Below, piece by piece: positions 28,546-38,000 of a stretch of 64,000 bases of DNA. Origin of the DNA: Phyllobacteriaceae bacterium (GTDB lineage: Bacteria; Pseudomonadota; Alphaproteobacteria; Rhizobiales; Rhizobiaceae); NCBI GenBank assembly GCA_024742765.1, contig JANSXT010000001.1:1-64000 (forward strand), read 5' to 3'. The number at the start of each line of letters is the position of its first letter. The first letter of the stretch is position 1. Under the pieces are notes generated by a model that worked only from the letters and a program-made list of their open reading frames with translations, did not search any database and was not told the origin of the DNA. Made by a program: the position numbers and the translations under genes.

Positions 28546-29418
28546 CTATTCGGCCGCGTTCCTGAACGTTGCGACAGGCGCGGAACGCGCCGCAGATGCG
28601 GGTTTGAGCGCCATGTGGCGGTTGACGTCCTTGTAGAGAAGATAGCGGAAGCGGCCCGGCCCGCCCGCATAGCAGGCCTGCGGGCAAAAGGCGCGCAGCC
28701 ACATATAGTCGCCGGCTTCCACTTCGACCCAATCCTGATTGAGCCGGTAGACCGCCTTGCCTTCGAGCACATAGAGCCCATGCTCCATCACATGGGTTTC
28801 GGCAAAGGGAATGACGGCGCCGGGCTCGAAACTGACGATGGTGACATGCATGTCGTGGCGCATGTCGGCCGGATCGACAAAGCGCGTCGTTGCCCATTTG
28901 CCGTCGGTGCCGGGCATCGGCGTGGGAACGATATCGTCTTCATGGGCGACGATCGCTTCGGGCAGCGCCAGGCCATCCACCGCTTCATACGCCTTGCGTA
29001 TCCAGTGGAACTTGAAAGGCGCGTCGCTCGGGTTCCGCAGCGTCCAGTTCGTCGCCGGCGGAATGTAGGCATAGCTGCCCGGCCGCAGATCGTGCGTTGA
29101 GCCCTCGATGGTGATGGTGCCTTCGCCCTCGACGACGAAAAGGACGCCCTCGGCATCCGGGTCGGTTTCGGGCCGGTCGGACCCGCCGCCGGGCGCAACT
29201 TCCATGATGTACTGCGAGAAGGTCTCGGCAAAGCCGGTCAGCGGACGCGACAGGACCCACAGCCGGGTCTTGTCCCAGAAGGGCAGGAAGCTGGTGACGA
29301 TGTCGCGCATCGTGCCCTTGGGAATGACCGCATAGGCTTCGGTGAAGACAGCGCGGTCGGTCAGCAACTGTGTTTGCGGCGGATGGCCGCCCGATGGCGC
29401 GAAATAGTTGCCGGTCAT
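28546..29418 (-). CDS. allE: (S)-ureidoglycine aminohydrolase
   Basis: A 290-residue bicupin protein matching the AllE/YlbA family, which releases ammonia from (S)-ureidoglycine to give (S)-ureidoglycolate in allantoate breakdown. The N-terminal cupin (about residues 55-130) includes GEGTITIEG and RPGSYAYIPPATNW. The C-terminal cupin (about 195-265) carries the Mn-binding pattern with HVMEHGLYVLEGKAVYRLN and AGDYMWLRAFCPQACYAGG. The ATG at 29418 (MTGNYFAPSGGHPP) gives the family start. It is the last gene of the minus-strand purine cluster, 119 bases after the HbpS-like gene, so it may have its own promoter. No allantoate amidohydrolase gene is present in the window. Confidence 0.9.
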   Translation of the reverse strand: MTGNYFAPSGGHPPQTQLLTDRAVFTEAYAVIPKGTMRDIVTSFLPFWDKTRLWVLSRPLTGFAETFSQYIMEVAPGGGSDRPETDPDAEGVLFVVEGEGTITIEGSTHDLRPGSYAYIPPATNWTLRNPSDAPFKFHWIRKAYEAVDGLALPEAIVAHEDDIVPTPMPGTDGKWATTRFVDPADMRHDMHVTIVSFEPGAVIPFAETHVMEHGLYVLEGKAVYRLNQDWVEVEAGDYMWLRAFCPQACYAGGPGRFRYLLYKDVNRHMALKPASAARSAPVATFRNAAE

Positions 29419-29537
29419 GACTGTGTCCCGCTGCTGGTCAATGGGTTGTGCAGGTCCTTGTTCACCATCGTGCACCCAATCCTGTTCCATATGGCCGATG
29501 CCGTGCGCATTCCTCATGTGTGTCCGGGCCCATTTCG

Positions 29538-29978
29538 TCAATCGGACAAAAGGCGCGCAACATGCGCATGAAACGCGTCGATCCCGGCCTGCGCCACGTC
29601 GCCATCCTGGTCCGGTGTGCCCGAGCTGACGCCGATCCCGCCGAGCGGCTCGTCGTCGAGCATGACGGGCAGGCCGCCGCCGACGACCATCAGCCGGCCG
29701 CCGATGGCCGAGGCGATCCCGTAGGCCGGTGCACCGGGCTGGCTGGCCTGCCCATATTCATGGGTCGCCTTTCTGGCGCCCGCCGCAGTGAAGGCCTTGT
29801 CGATGGCGATCGTGGTCGAGGTGACCTTACCGCCATCCATGCGCCGGAAAGCAATCAACTGTCCCGCTTCGTCGGTGATGGCGATGCACATGGGTACGCC
29901 GATCGCATCGGCGCGCGCCTCGGCGCCCTCGATCAATATGTCGGCATCGCGCGCATCGAGGCGCCGGATCGTCATCAT
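29538..29978 (-). CDS. HbpS/GlcG-like (DUF336) family protein
   Basis: A 146-residue protein of the HbpS/GlcG/DUF336 family, recognised by the N-terminal ADAIGVPMCIAITDEAGQLIAFRRMDG (about residues 24-50), DKAFTAAGARKAT (60-72) and the glycine-rich GGGLPVMLDDEPLGGIGVSSGTPDQD near the C-terminus. Streptomyces HbpS binds heme, and GlcG of the glycolate operon has no defined role. The gene overlaps guaD by four bases (ATGA), so its product is made with guanine deaminase. There is no signal peptide. A role in purine degradation is suggested by position only. Confidence 0.85.
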   Translation of the reverse strand: MMTIRRLDARDADILIEGAEARADAIGVPMCIAITDEAGQLIAFRRMDGGKVTSTTIAIDKAFTAAGARKATHEYGQASQPGAPAYGIASAIGGRLMVVGGGLPVMLDDEPLGGIGVSSGTPDQDGDVAQAGIDAFHAHVARLLSD

Positions 29979-31276
29979 GGTTGGGTCTCCTTGTGCGGTT
30001 CGCCCGCTATATAGGTCTGGGCGACGGCGCGGTCATCGCCCATCACCAGCAGGACGAAGAGCTCCTCGGCCAGGGTTTCCACGCGATCCATGCGCAGCGC
30101 CATGGCGGGCGTCGCGCGCGCATCGAGCACGACGATATCGGCCTCTGTGCCTTCATCGAGCGTGCCGATCCTTTTCGCGAGGCCGAGCACTTCGGCATTG
30201 CCGCACGTCATCCAGTAAAAGGCGCGCATGGCGTGCAGGCTCTGCGACTGGAGTTGCAGGATCTTGTAGCCCTCGTTCAGCGTCTGGAGCATCGAATAGC
30301 TGGTGCCCGCGCCGATGTCGGTGGCGATGGCGCTCTGGATGCCGGCTTTTTCCAGCCGGGCATGGTCGAAACAGCCCGATCCGAGGAACAGGTTGGACGT
30401 CGGGCAGAAGACCGGATGGGCACCGGTTTCGGCAAGGCACGACACTTCGCGGTCTTCAAGATGAATGCAGTGGCCAAGCAGCATCTTGTCGCCCAGAAGG
30501 CCGTAGCGCTCATAGATGTTCAGATAGTCCGAGGCTTCGGGATAGAGCGAGGTGGCAAAAGCGATCTCGTCGCGGTTCTCCGACAAATGCGTCTGGATAT
30601 GACAGTCGGAATGTTCGGCCGCCAGCGCGCCGGCCATTTCGAGCTGCTCTGGCGTCGAGGTGATCGCAAAGCGCGGCGAGATGGCATAGCCGGCGCGGCC
30701 CTTGCCGTGCCAGCGCTCGATCAGCGCCTTGCTGTCGTCATAGCCCGATTGCGGCGTATCGCGCAGATTGTCGGGCGCGTTGCGGTCCATCATCACCTTG
30801 CCGCCGATCATGCGCATATTGCGGCGCGCGGCTTCCGTGAAATAGGCGTCGGCGGAGGCGGCGTGGACCGAGCAGAAGGCGACGGCGGTCGTCGTGCCGT
30901 GCCCGGTCAGAACATCGTAGAACCGGCTGGCGATCGCCTGCGCATGGGCTTCGTCGCCGAACCGCGCTTCTTCGGGGAACACATAGCCGTTCAGCCAGTC
31001 CAGAAGCTGCGCGCCCCAGGACGCGACGACTTGCGCCTGCGGGAAATGGATGTGCGCGTCGATGAACCCTGCCGTCATAAGGTGTGGTCGGTGGTCGATG
31101 ATCTGCGCATCCGGCGCCGCTGGCGCCACCTCATCATAAGTGCCTGAAGCCGTGATCATCCCGTCGCGGACAAGGATGGCGCCGTCTTCGTGATAGGTGA
31201 AGGCGTCGGCGTCGGTTTCATCCGCCGGCGCGTGGTGAAAGGTCAGGAGGCGGCCGCGCAGGAGCCTGTCGGTCAT
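29975..31276 (-). CDS. guaD: Guanine deaminase
   Basis: A 433-residue amidohydrolase converting guanine to xanthine and ammonia. The zinc-binding HIHFPQ (His75, His77), the second metal His in CHIQTHLSEN, GHCIHLED and the catalytic Asp in IATDIGAGTSYSML are in place. FIDAHIHFPQ is specific to guanine deaminases among amidohydrolases. The ATG at 31276 (MTDRLLRGRLLTFH) gives the normal start. It sits between a purine permease and the HbpS-like gene and makes the substrate for the xanthine dehydrogenase at the head of the same operon. Confidence 0.95.
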   Translation of the reverse strand: MTDRLLRGRLLTFHHAPADETDADAFTYHEDGAILVRDGMITASGTYDEVAPAAPDAQIIDHRPHLMTAGFIDAHIHFPQAQVVASWGAQLLDWLNGYVFPEEARFGDEAHAQAIASRFYDVLTGHGTTTAVAFCSVHAASADAYFTEAARRNMRMIGGKVMMDRNAPDNLRDTPQSGYDDSKALIERWHGKGRAGYAISPRFAITSTPEQLEMAGALAAEHSDCHIQTHLSENRDEIAFATSLYPEASDYLNIYERYGLLGDKMLLGHCIHLEDREVSCLAETGAHPVFCPTSNLFLGSGCFDHARLEKAGIQSAIATDIGAGTSYSMLQTLNEGYKILQLQSQSLHAMRAFYWMTCGNAEVLGLAKRIGTLDEGTEADIVVLDARATPAMALRMDRVETLAEELFVLLVMGDDRAVAQTYIAGEPHKETQP

Positions 31277-31312
31277 GGTCCGGGTGCTTTCCTTGGCTTG
31301 AGACGGAGGGCC

Positions 31313-31334
31313 GGGGCGGCGGGATGGCCGCCCC
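31313..31334. other. GC-rich intergenic hairpin in the purine operon
   Basis: GGGGCGGC (31313-31320) pairs with GCCGCCCC (31327-31334) across a six-base loop, between the permease stop and the guaD start. There is no T-tract on the transcribed strand, so it is more likely to stabilise or process mRNA than to terminate. Confidence 0.5.
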
Positions 31335-31342
31335 AACCTTGG

Positions 31343-32944
31343 TCAGCTTCTGCCCGAAGGGGCGTCGGTGTCGAGAAAATCGGGCTCGTCCGGCACGATG
31401 ATCCGGTGATCGAGATCCTCCTTGGGCGCAATGGCCGGATAGAGGAGCAGGAAGGCGCCCGTGATCAGGTAGCCGATGGTGATCCCGTCAAGCTGCGGCA
31501 TCTGCAGGCTGGCGGCGTGAATGATCCCGATTGAGGACATGATCGCGGCGGCGATCGCAAAGCCGCCTGCGGTGCGGAACCGGCCGTCGATGATCGAGGC
31601 GACGATCGCGCCCCAGATCAGGCCCGTGATGATCGCGCCCTGCGACAGCGCCAGATGGCCTTCATAGTGCGCGCCTTCCATCAGAAGGGCGGCGGTCAGT
31701 TCCGGGCTGCCAAGCGCGGGCATGCCCTCGACGCCGCTGCTTCTGAGCGCATTGGCAAGCGAACCCCATTTGGTGACAAGGAAGCTCGAAATGTGCGGCA
31801 GGATGGCGATCGTCACGGCCGCCATATGCGTCGGCTTGATCGACATGGCCGTGTTGGTGATCAGGCTGATCGCAACGAAGACCAGGATCGGCGCCGCCGC
31901 TGCGATCGGGATCAGCCCGTTCAGGAAGGCAAGGAAGCCGAAGAAGGCCGCAAAGGCGATCACGCCGCCGACACCGATAATGTAGCCGGCATGGGCCTCG
32001 AGCCGCTTGTAGGCGGGATGACCGATATAGACCGTGGTCGGGAAGGGCGAGCCGAAGACCGCGCCGATCATCGTGCCGGCGCCGTCGGTGACCTGGCAGA
32101 CCGCGACCGGATATTCGTCGCCGGCCGCTTCGGCGCTTTCCACATTGTTCATCGTCTCGATGAAATTGTAGATCTGCACCGGCACCAGCACCAGGAACAG
32201 TTCGGGATTGGCGAACAGATACTGGATGCCGGCGATCAGGTCGCCGACATAGGGCAGCGGCGGATAGAAGCCGACACTGTCCAGTTCAAGGCGCGATTGT
32301 CCTAGGACGACGGCGATCACCGTGCCGACGGCGATGGCGACAAGGCCCGCCGGCAGATTGCCCGGCAGCTGGAACCGCCCGACCAGGCCCCACAGGATGA
32401 TCACCAGCGCGGTGAAGCCGACGATCGGGTTTTCGAAGATCTGCGTCAACGGCACCGAGCCGATGAAGACAAGGGCGATGCCGCACAGCGTGCCGAGCAT
32501 GCCGGCGCGCGGCGTGATGCGCTTGAGGAACGGGCCCACAAGGGCGCCGAACGCGGCGACGATGCCGCCCATGAAGCCCGCACCGATGCCCACCTGCCAG
32601 GCAAGCATGGCATCCTGCGTCGTCCAGTAGATCGGCCCGATCACGCCGAACAGATAGACGAACATGACCGGCGTCGAGATGCCGTAGGGCAGGGCGGTGA
32701 CGTCGCGGCCATGCTTCTGCGCCGCCCATTTGGCCATCATCGCATAGACCGCGACGCCGGCGAGGATGGCGATCGCCGCGCCGGGCACGATGCGCCCGTA
32801 GACGATCTCGGCGGGCATCTGGAAGACGAACTGGCAGATGGCCGAAAGCACCATCAGATTGACCAGGTTGTCGGTGAACAGCGCCCAAAAGGCGCTGAAG
32901 TCGCTTCTGGCGAACAGTCGGTAATTGTAGCTGTCCTGTGACAT
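31343..32944 (-). CDS. NCS2-type purine permease (xanthine/uracil permease-like)
   Basis: A 533-residue inner-membrane transporter with about 12-14 hydrophobic segments. ALPYGISTPVMFVYLFGVIGPI (about residues 84-105) and the central YIGHPAYKRLEAHAGY are typical of the NCS2-like group related to AzgA/PbuG. The central FGSPFPTTVY region corresponds to the substrate-binding part in this fold. Its place between xdhC and guaD points to import of a purine base such as guanine, hypoxanthine or xanthine, driven by protons. Strong ribosome binding site AGGGAGGGAG just upstream of the ATG. The exact substrate is not deducible. Confidence 0.88.
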   Translation of the reverse strand: MSQDSYNYRLFARSDFSAFWALFTDNLVNLMVLSAICQFVFQMPAEIVYGRIVPGAAIAILAGVAVYAMMAKWAAQKHGRDVTALPYGISTPVMFVYLFGVIGPIYWTTQDAMLAWQVGIGAGFMGGIVAAFGALVGPFLKRITPRAGMLGTLCGIALVFIGSVPLTQIFENPIVGFTALVIILWGLVGRFQLPGNLPAGLVAIAVGTVIAVVLGQSRLELDSVGFYPPLPYVGDLIAGIQYLFANPELFLVLVPVQIYNFIETMNNVESAEAAGDEYPVAVCQVTDGAGTMIGAVFGSPFPTTVYIGHPAYKRLEAHAGYIIGVGGVIAFAAFFGFLAFLNGLIPIAAAAPILVFVAISLITNTAMSIKPTHMAAVTIAILPHISSFLVTKWGSLANALRSSGVEGMPALGSPELTAALLMEGAHYEGHLALSQGAIITGLIWGAIVASIIDGRFRTAGGFAIAAAIMSSIGIIHAASLQMPQLDGITIGYLITGAFLLLYPAIAPKEDLDHRIIVPDEPDFLDTDAPSGRS

Positions 32945-33026
32945 TGCAGGGCTCCCTCCCTGTTTCAGAAAAGTTGGCGCGTGTGACGGTTCTCTTGGGT
33001 ATGGCCCGGCGCGCGTTGTCGTGTCG

Positions 33027-33857
33027 TCAGTTCCCGGCCGCTGTGGTCGCAGCCCCTTTGGTTGCAGGCGTCGGTCCGGTGATCTGCGCCATCACTTCGG
33101 CCGCAACGAACGCGGCGATGACTTCGGGGCGCTTGTCCGCGCTGCCCGCCGCGCCGATCGGGCAGGTCAGTTGCGCCATCGCCGCCGCCGGCACTTCGGA
33201 CGCGCAATAGCGTTCGAACTTGGCACGTTTGGTCGCCGAGCCAATCAGCCCGACATAGGATGCATCGCCGCGGGCAAGCGCTTCGGCGGTCAAAAGAAAA
33301 TCCAGCGCATGATCGTGGGTCAGGACGATGAAGGCGCTGCTGGCCGGCGCGGCGCGGACCACCGTTTCCGGGACTGCCACCTCGCGCTTTTCGACGTCGG
33401 CGCGCGATTGGGCCAGCTCATCGGCGCGGCTGTCGACGAGGATGCACCGCACCGGCAGGGACTGGAAGAAGACGGCCAGCGCCCGTCCGACATGGCCGGC
33501 ACCCAACACATAGATATGGGGCAGGGCGGCCCGGCGTTCGGCGTCGGCGGCCAGCGCGGCGTCGCGGTCGGCCTTGGTCATGGCGGTCAGCGATAGCGTG
33601 ACACGTCCGCCGCAGCACTGGCCGATTTCCGGCCCAAGGGGCACGTCCATCTCGGCGGTCGTCTCGCCGGCGCGCAACATGGCCCGCGCCTTGTCGATCG
33701 CCATATATTCAAGTTGCCCACCGCCGATCGTGTCGCATAGGCCGGACGTCGAGACGAACATCTCCGCCCCGGCCTCGCGCGGCGAGGAGCCGCGCACGCC
33801 GGTCAGCCGGACATGGATCGCCGGTTCGCCGGCGTCAAAGAAGGCGCGAAGCGTCAT
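33027..33857 (-). CDS. xdhC: Xanthine dehydrogenase accessory protein XdhC
   Basis: A 276-residue chaperone that binds the molybdenum cofactor, promotes its sulfuration and inserts it into XdhB. The N-terminal XdhC/CoxI domain has VRGSSPREAGAEMFVS and DTIGGGQLEY (about residues 19-50) and a QCCGGRV motif (about 80). The C-terminal Rossmann-like domain has YVLGAGHVGRAL (about 114-126) and ends with the conserved YVGLIGSATKRAKF. It follows xdhB2 by four bases and is the only xdhC in the window, so it may serve both dehydrogenases. Confidence 0.95.
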   Translation of the reverse strand: MTLRAFFDAGEPAIHVRLTGVRGSSPREAGAEMFVSTSGLCDTIGGGQLEYMAIDKARAMLRAGETTAEMDVPLGPEIGQCCGGRVTLSLTAMTKADRDAALAADAERRAALPHIYVLGAGHVGRALAVFFQSLPVRCILVDSRADELAQSRADVEKREVAVPETVVRAAPASSAFIVLTHDHALDFLLTAEALARGDASYVGLIGSATKRAKFERYCASEVPAAAMAQLTCPIGAAGSADKRPEVIAAFVAAEVMAQITGPTPATKGAATTAAGN

Positions 33858-33861
33858 CCGA

Positions 33862-36264
33862 TCACTCCCTCAGCCGTTCGATCGCCATCAGCACACGCTC
33901 GGGCGTGGCCGGTGCATCGAGACGCGGGCAGACCGTGTAGTCGGCAACGCTCGCCACCGCATGGGAAAGCGCCTCGAACACCGAAATGCCGAGCATGAAG
34001 GGCGGCTCGCCCACCGCCTTGGAGCGCTTGATGGTGCGCTCGCGGTTCTCCGACCAGGAGGCAAGCTCGACATTGAAGATGCGCGGCCGGTCCGAGGCGA
34101 GCGGGATCTTGTAGGTGGACGGCGCATGGGTGCGCAACTGGCCCTTTTCGTCCCACCACAATTCCTCGGTAGTCAGCCAGCCCATGCCCTGGATGAAAGC
34201 GCCTTCCACCTGGCCTTTGTCGATAATCGGGTTCAGCGACCGGCCGACATCGTGCAGGATGTCGGTGCGCTCGACGCGGTATTCGCCGGTTAGCGTGTCG
34301 ACCGAGACCTCCGAACAGGCCGCGCCATAGGCGAAATAGTAGAAGGGGCGGCCCTTGCCGGTATCGCGGTCCCAGTGGATTTTGGGTGTCCTGTAGAACC
34401 CCGCCGCCGACAGGTGGATGCGCGCCATATAGGCTTCGCGGATCAATTCGGCGAAGGGCACGGTCTCGCCGCCGATCCTGATCGTGTTGGCGACGAAATG
34501 GACCTGGTTTTCGTCGGTCTGCCAGCGTTCTGCGGCAAAGGCGGTCAGCCGCGCCTTGATCTGCTGCGCCGCGTCGAGCGCCGCCATGCCGTTCAGATCC
34601 GAGCCGGACGATGCCGCCGTCGCCGACGTGTTGGGCACCTTTTCGGTGGTCGTTTTGGTGATCTTGATATGGTCGAAATCGACCTGCAGTTCATCGGCGA
34701 CCACCTGGGCAACCTTGGTGTTCAGCCCCTGGCCCATCTCGGTGCCGCCATGGTTGAGATGGATCGAGCCGTCCGAATAGATGTGCAGTAGGGCGCCGGC
34801 CTGATTGTACCAGGTGGCCGTGAAGGAGATGCCGAACTTGACCGGCGTCAGCGCAATGCCCTTGCGGATGATGCCGCCCTTGGCGTTCCAGTGCAGCACG
34901 GCCTGCCGGCGTGCCTGATAGTCGGCGCTTTCCTCCAGCTCGGCAACGATGCGCGGCGCGATATTGTCCTCGACCGTCTGGTGATAGGGCGTCACATCGC
35001 GCCCATCGTCCGGGCCGCCATAGAAATTGCGCTTGCGCACTTCCAGACTGTCGAGGCCGCGATGATAGGCGATCTCCTCGATGATCCGCTCGGCCGCGAT
35101 GACGCCCTGCGGCCCGCCAAAGCCGCGAAAGGCGGTGTTGGAGACCGTGTTGGTCTTCATCGGATGCGAGTTCAGGAGGACGTCCGGATAGTAGTAGGCA
35201 TTGTCGGCGTGAAACAGCGCGCGGTCGGTCACCGGGCCTGACAGGTCCGAGGAAAAGCCGCAGCGGGCGGCAAAATCGCCGCTGACAGCGGTGATGCGAC
35301 CCTCATCGTCAAAGCCGACCTCATAGTCGATGACGAAATCGTGCCGCTTGCCGGTTGCCGACATGTCGTCGTCACGGTCGGGGCGGATCTTGACGGCCCG
35401 GTTCCACTTCTTGGCGGCCAGCGCGGCCACCGAGCAGAACAGGTTCATCTGGGTTTCCTTGCCGCCGAAGCCGCCGCCCATGCGACGCACATTGACGGTG
35501 ACCGCATTGGACGCAACGCCGAGAACGTGCGCCACCATGTGCTGCGCCTCGGTGGGGTGTTGGGTCGAGGAATGGACAATCACATCGTCATCCTCGCCGG
35601 GCATGGCAAAGGCGATATGCCCTTCCAGATAAAGGTGATCCTGGCCGCCGACAGTAAACCGGCCTTTGATCCGGTGTTTGGCGTTCGCCATGGCGCCCTC
35701 GGCATCGCCGCGTTTCAGCGTCAGGGGCGGGGTGACATAGGGCATGCCGGCATCGCGCGCCGATTGCGGGTCCAGCACATGCGGCAGGTCTTCATAGGTG
35801 ATGTCGGCCAGCTTCGCCGCCCGGCGCGCCGCATCGCGGCTTTCGGCGATGACGGCGAAGATCGGCTGGCCCCAGAACTCGACCTTGCCTTCGGCAAACA
35901 CCGGTTCGTCATGGCGCCCGGTCGGGCTGACATCGTTGACGCCGGGAATGTCGTCGGCGGTCAGCACACCGACGACGCCGGGGGCGGCGCGCACGGCGGT
36001 CAGGTCAAGACCGGTGATCCTGGCATGGGCGCGGGTCGAAAGGCCCAGATAGGCATGCAGCGTACCGACCGGCTCGACGATGTCGTCGCAATATTCCGCA
36101 CGGCCGGTGACATGCTTGATCGCCGAATCGTGGCGCAGATCCGTGTGGACGCTGCCCTTGATCGTCGCGCCCTCGTCATCGCCCAGGACGCGTTGCCGCG
36201 GCACGGGCGGATCGCGGCGCTTGTCGGTGTCGGCCGGTGCGCCGACGGTCTTCAGATCGCTCAT
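33862..36264 (-). CDS. xdhB: Xanthine dehydrogenase molybdopterin-binding subunit, copy 2
   Basis: An 800-residue catalytic subunit. It keeps GGQDHLYLEG (equivalent of Glu802), the Arg in DRALFHADN (Arg880), AFRGFGGPQ (Arg912/Phe914), SFTATWYN with Thr at the Thr1010 position, HGGTEMGQG, and the catalytic Glu in GEPPFML. This is the expected set for oxidation of hypoxanthine and xanthine to urate. It is flanked by xdhA2 upstream (16-base gap) and xdhC downstream (4-base gap), and by purine transport and guanine deaminase genes, which makes this the likely physiological xanthine dehydrogenase of the organism. Confidence 0.96.
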   Translation of the reverse strand: MSDLKTVGAPADTDKRRDPPVPRQRVLGDDEGATIKGSVHTDLRHDSAIKHVTGRAEYCDDIVEPVGTLHAYLGLSTRAHARITGLDLTAVRAAPGVVGVLTADDIPGVNDVSPTGRHDEPVFAEGKVEFWGQPIFAVIAESRDAARRAAKLADITYEDLPHVLDPQSARDAGMPYVTPPLTLKRGDAEGAMANAKHRIKGRFTVGGQDHLYLEGHIAFAMPGEDDDVIVHSSTQHPTEAQHMVAHVLGVASNAVTVNVRRMGGGFGGKETQMNLFCSVAALAAKKWNRAVKIRPDRDDDMSATGKRHDFVIDYEVGFDDEGRITAVSGDFAARCGFSSDLSGPVTDRALFHADNAYYYPDVLLNSHPMKTNTVSNTAFRGFGGPQGVIAAERIIEEIAYHRGLDSLEVRKRNFYGGPDDGRDVTPYHQTVEDNIAPRIVAELEESADYQARRQAVLHWNAKGGIIRKGIALTPVKFGISFTATWYNQAGALLHIYSDGSIHLNHGGTEMGQGLNTKVAQVVADELQVDFDHIKITKTTTEKVPNTSATAASSGSDLNGMAALDAAQQIKARLTAFAAERWQTDENQVHFVANTIRIGGETVPFAELIREAYMARIHLSAAGFYRTPKIHWDRDTGKGRPFYYFAYGAACSEVSVDTLTGEYRVERTDILHDVGRSLNPIIDKGQVEGAFIQGMGWLTTEELWWDEKGQLRTHAPSTYKIPLASDRPRIFNVELASWSENRERTIKRSKAVGEPPFMLGISVFEALSHAVASVADYTVCPRLDAPATPERVLMAIERLRE

Positions 36265-36280
36265 CGGTCGTCTTCCTTGC

Positions 36281-37738
36281 TCACGCGCTCAGGCGCACCG
36301 GCGCCGGTTCGTCCTGCTGCTCGAGCCAGAAGCGCCGGAACAGGTTCTGCGACACGCGCAGGCGATAGTCTGCCGATGCGCGCCAGTCGGTCAGCGGCGC
36401 AAAATCGTCGCCGAGCCGGGCGGCGGCGGCCATCACGGTCGCAAGGCTCCATGGCTGGTCGACAAGCGCGGCTTCGGCGTGGCTTGCCCGCTTCGGCGTC
36501 GCGGCCATGCCACCAAAGGCGATGCGCGCATCGCTGACGATGCCGTCGGCGACGGTGATGTTGAACGCCGCGCAGACCGACGAGATGTCCTCGTCGCGGC
36601 GTTTGGAAATTTTGTACGCCGCGTGCAGCGCGCCCTTTGCGGGGCGTGGCACGGTGAGGCTTTCGAGAAATTCGCCGGGTTGGCGATCCTGCTTGCCATA
36701 GGCGATAAAGAAATCCTCGGTCGGCAGGGTGCGGCGCTCGCCGCCCCGGCGCAGCGTGATCGTCGCCCCGAGCGCGATCAGCACCGGCGGCGCGTCGCCG
36801 ATCGGCGAGCCGTTGGCGATGTTGCCGCCGATGGTGCCCATGTTGCGGATCTGCCAGCCCGCGATCCGGTCCCAGAATTCGGCGAGATGCGGATAGTCGC
36901 CCGCCATTGCGGCACGGCTGTCGGTGTAGCTGACCCCGGCGCCGATCTCGATGGCCGTGTCCGTCACGTCAAGCCGGCGCAACGCGTCCAGATGGCCGAC
37001 AAAGACGACCGGCGAGATGTCGCGCAGGAATTTCGTCACCCAGAGCCCGACATCGGTGGCGCCGGCAACGATCGTCGCGTCGGCCGTTTCGACCAGCACA
37101 TCGGCGAGATCATCGACCGAGGCAGGCAGAATGCAGCGGCTTTCACCCTTGACGATTTCGACCCGGCGGCCGTCCCGCAGCGCGGAGAGTTTTTTGGTGA
37201 CAGCACCACGCTCGCGGTTGAGCGCGTCGTCGGCGGGGCTGCCGAGCGCCGTGGCGGCTCGCGCTGCCCGGATGATGGGTTCATAGCCCGTGCAGCGGCA
37301 CAGATTGCCCTGGATCGCGGTTTCGATCTCGGTGTCCGTCGGATCGGGATTTTCCATCCACAGCGCGTAAAGCGACATGACGAAACCCGGCGTGCAGAAG
37401 CCGCACTGGCTGCCGTGGTAATCGACCATTGCCTGTTGAACCGGGTGCAGCCGGCCGTCGGGGCCGGAAAGATGTTCGATCGTGACGACATGGCAGCCGT
37501 CGAGCGAGGCCAGCAGCCGGATACACGCATTGACCGGCTCATAGCGCAGTCGGTCACCGTCAAGCCGTCCGGCCAGAACCGTGCAGGCGCCGCAATCGCC
37601 TTCCGCACAACCTTCCTTGGTGCCGGTCAGGCGCCGTTCGATCCTGAGAAAATCAAGAAGCGTGTCGGTGGCGGCGGCTTCATCGAGCCGCACCATGTTT
37701 CCGTTCAGCAGGAAACGGATGTCTCCGCGTGTCTCCAT
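36281..37738 (-). CDS. xdhA: Xanthine dehydrogenase small subunit, copy 2
   Basis: A 485-residue subunit with the two 2Fe-2S sites (CAEGDCGACT with a later Cys in VNAC, then CGFCTPG and NLCRCTGYEP) and a FAD domain with VAGATDVGLWVTK and NMGTIGGNIANGSPIGDAPP. The ATG at 37738 (METRGDIRFLLNG) follows GGGGAGGAG at the right distance, so 20 further in-frame codons upstream are rejected. It is the first gene of the minus-strand purine operon. It differs from copy 1 throughout; a shared GTKEGCAEGDCGACT and SKR.DEDIS/SKRYDQDIS region shows common ancestry. Confidence 0.96.
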   Translation of the reverse strand: METRGDIRFLLNGNMVRLDEAAATDTLLDFLRIERRLTGTKEGCAEGDCGACTVLAGRLDGDRLRYEPVNACIRLLASLDGCHVVTIEHLSGPDGRLHPVQQAMVDYHGSQCGFCTPGFVMSLYALWMENPDPTDTEIETAIQGNLCRCTGYEPIIRAARAATALGSPADDALNRERGAVTKKLSALRDGRRVEIVKGESRCILPASVDDLADVLVETADATIVAGATDVGLWVTKFLRDISPVVFVGHLDALRRLDVTDTAIEIGAGVSYTDSRAAMAGDYPHLAEFWDRIAGWQIRNMGTIGGNIANGSPIGDAPPVLIALGATITLRRGGERRTLPTEDFFIAYGKQDRQPGEFLESLTVPRPAKGALHAAYKISKRRDEDISSVCAAFNITVADGIVSDARIAFGGMAATPKRASHAEAALVDQPWSLATVMAAAARLGDDFAPLTDWRASADYRLRVSQNLFRRFWLEQQDEPAPVRLSA

Positions 37739-38000
37739 CCCGTCGCTCCTCCCCGAAACAGCCGGCGCCTGAGATCGATGGATGGTGTCAAAACACAATG
37801 ATCAAGAAAATGCATAATATGGGAAAGCACTATCAAAAAAGATCGAAGAAAACTCGACGGCGCAGAAGACAGAACCGACAATGTCCGCTGTCGGCAGACG
37901 CCGTGGCATCCGGACACGCTCCAATGTCCGGGAGGGGCCAGCGCGCAATGCCGCCTGGAGACATTGCGCATTTTCGTGCCGCTCGGGGTCGTTTGTTCCC
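37739..38000. promoter_or_regulatory. Upstream region of the purine operon
   Basis: No credible gene lies here. A locally A/T-rich stretch (about 37795-37855, including TGCATAATATGG) upstream of xdhA2 is the likely promoter zone on the minus strand, but I cannot pick convincing -35 and -10 hexamers. The sequence 37900-38000 shows nothing recognisable. Confidence 0.35.

Noticed and set aside
33027-37738. Carbon monoxide dehydrogenase (coxMSL) instead of xanthine dehydrogenase
   Set aside because: The small subunit has fused 2Fe-2S and FAD domains in the XdhA order and the large subunit keeps the xanthine dehydrogenase Glu and Arg residues. Neither large subunit shows the AYxCSFR loop of CO dehydrogenases.
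36080-37801. 573-residue plus-strand frame opposite xdhA2
   Set aside because: It is the antisense of a complete, motif-bearing xanthine dehydrogenase small subunit.
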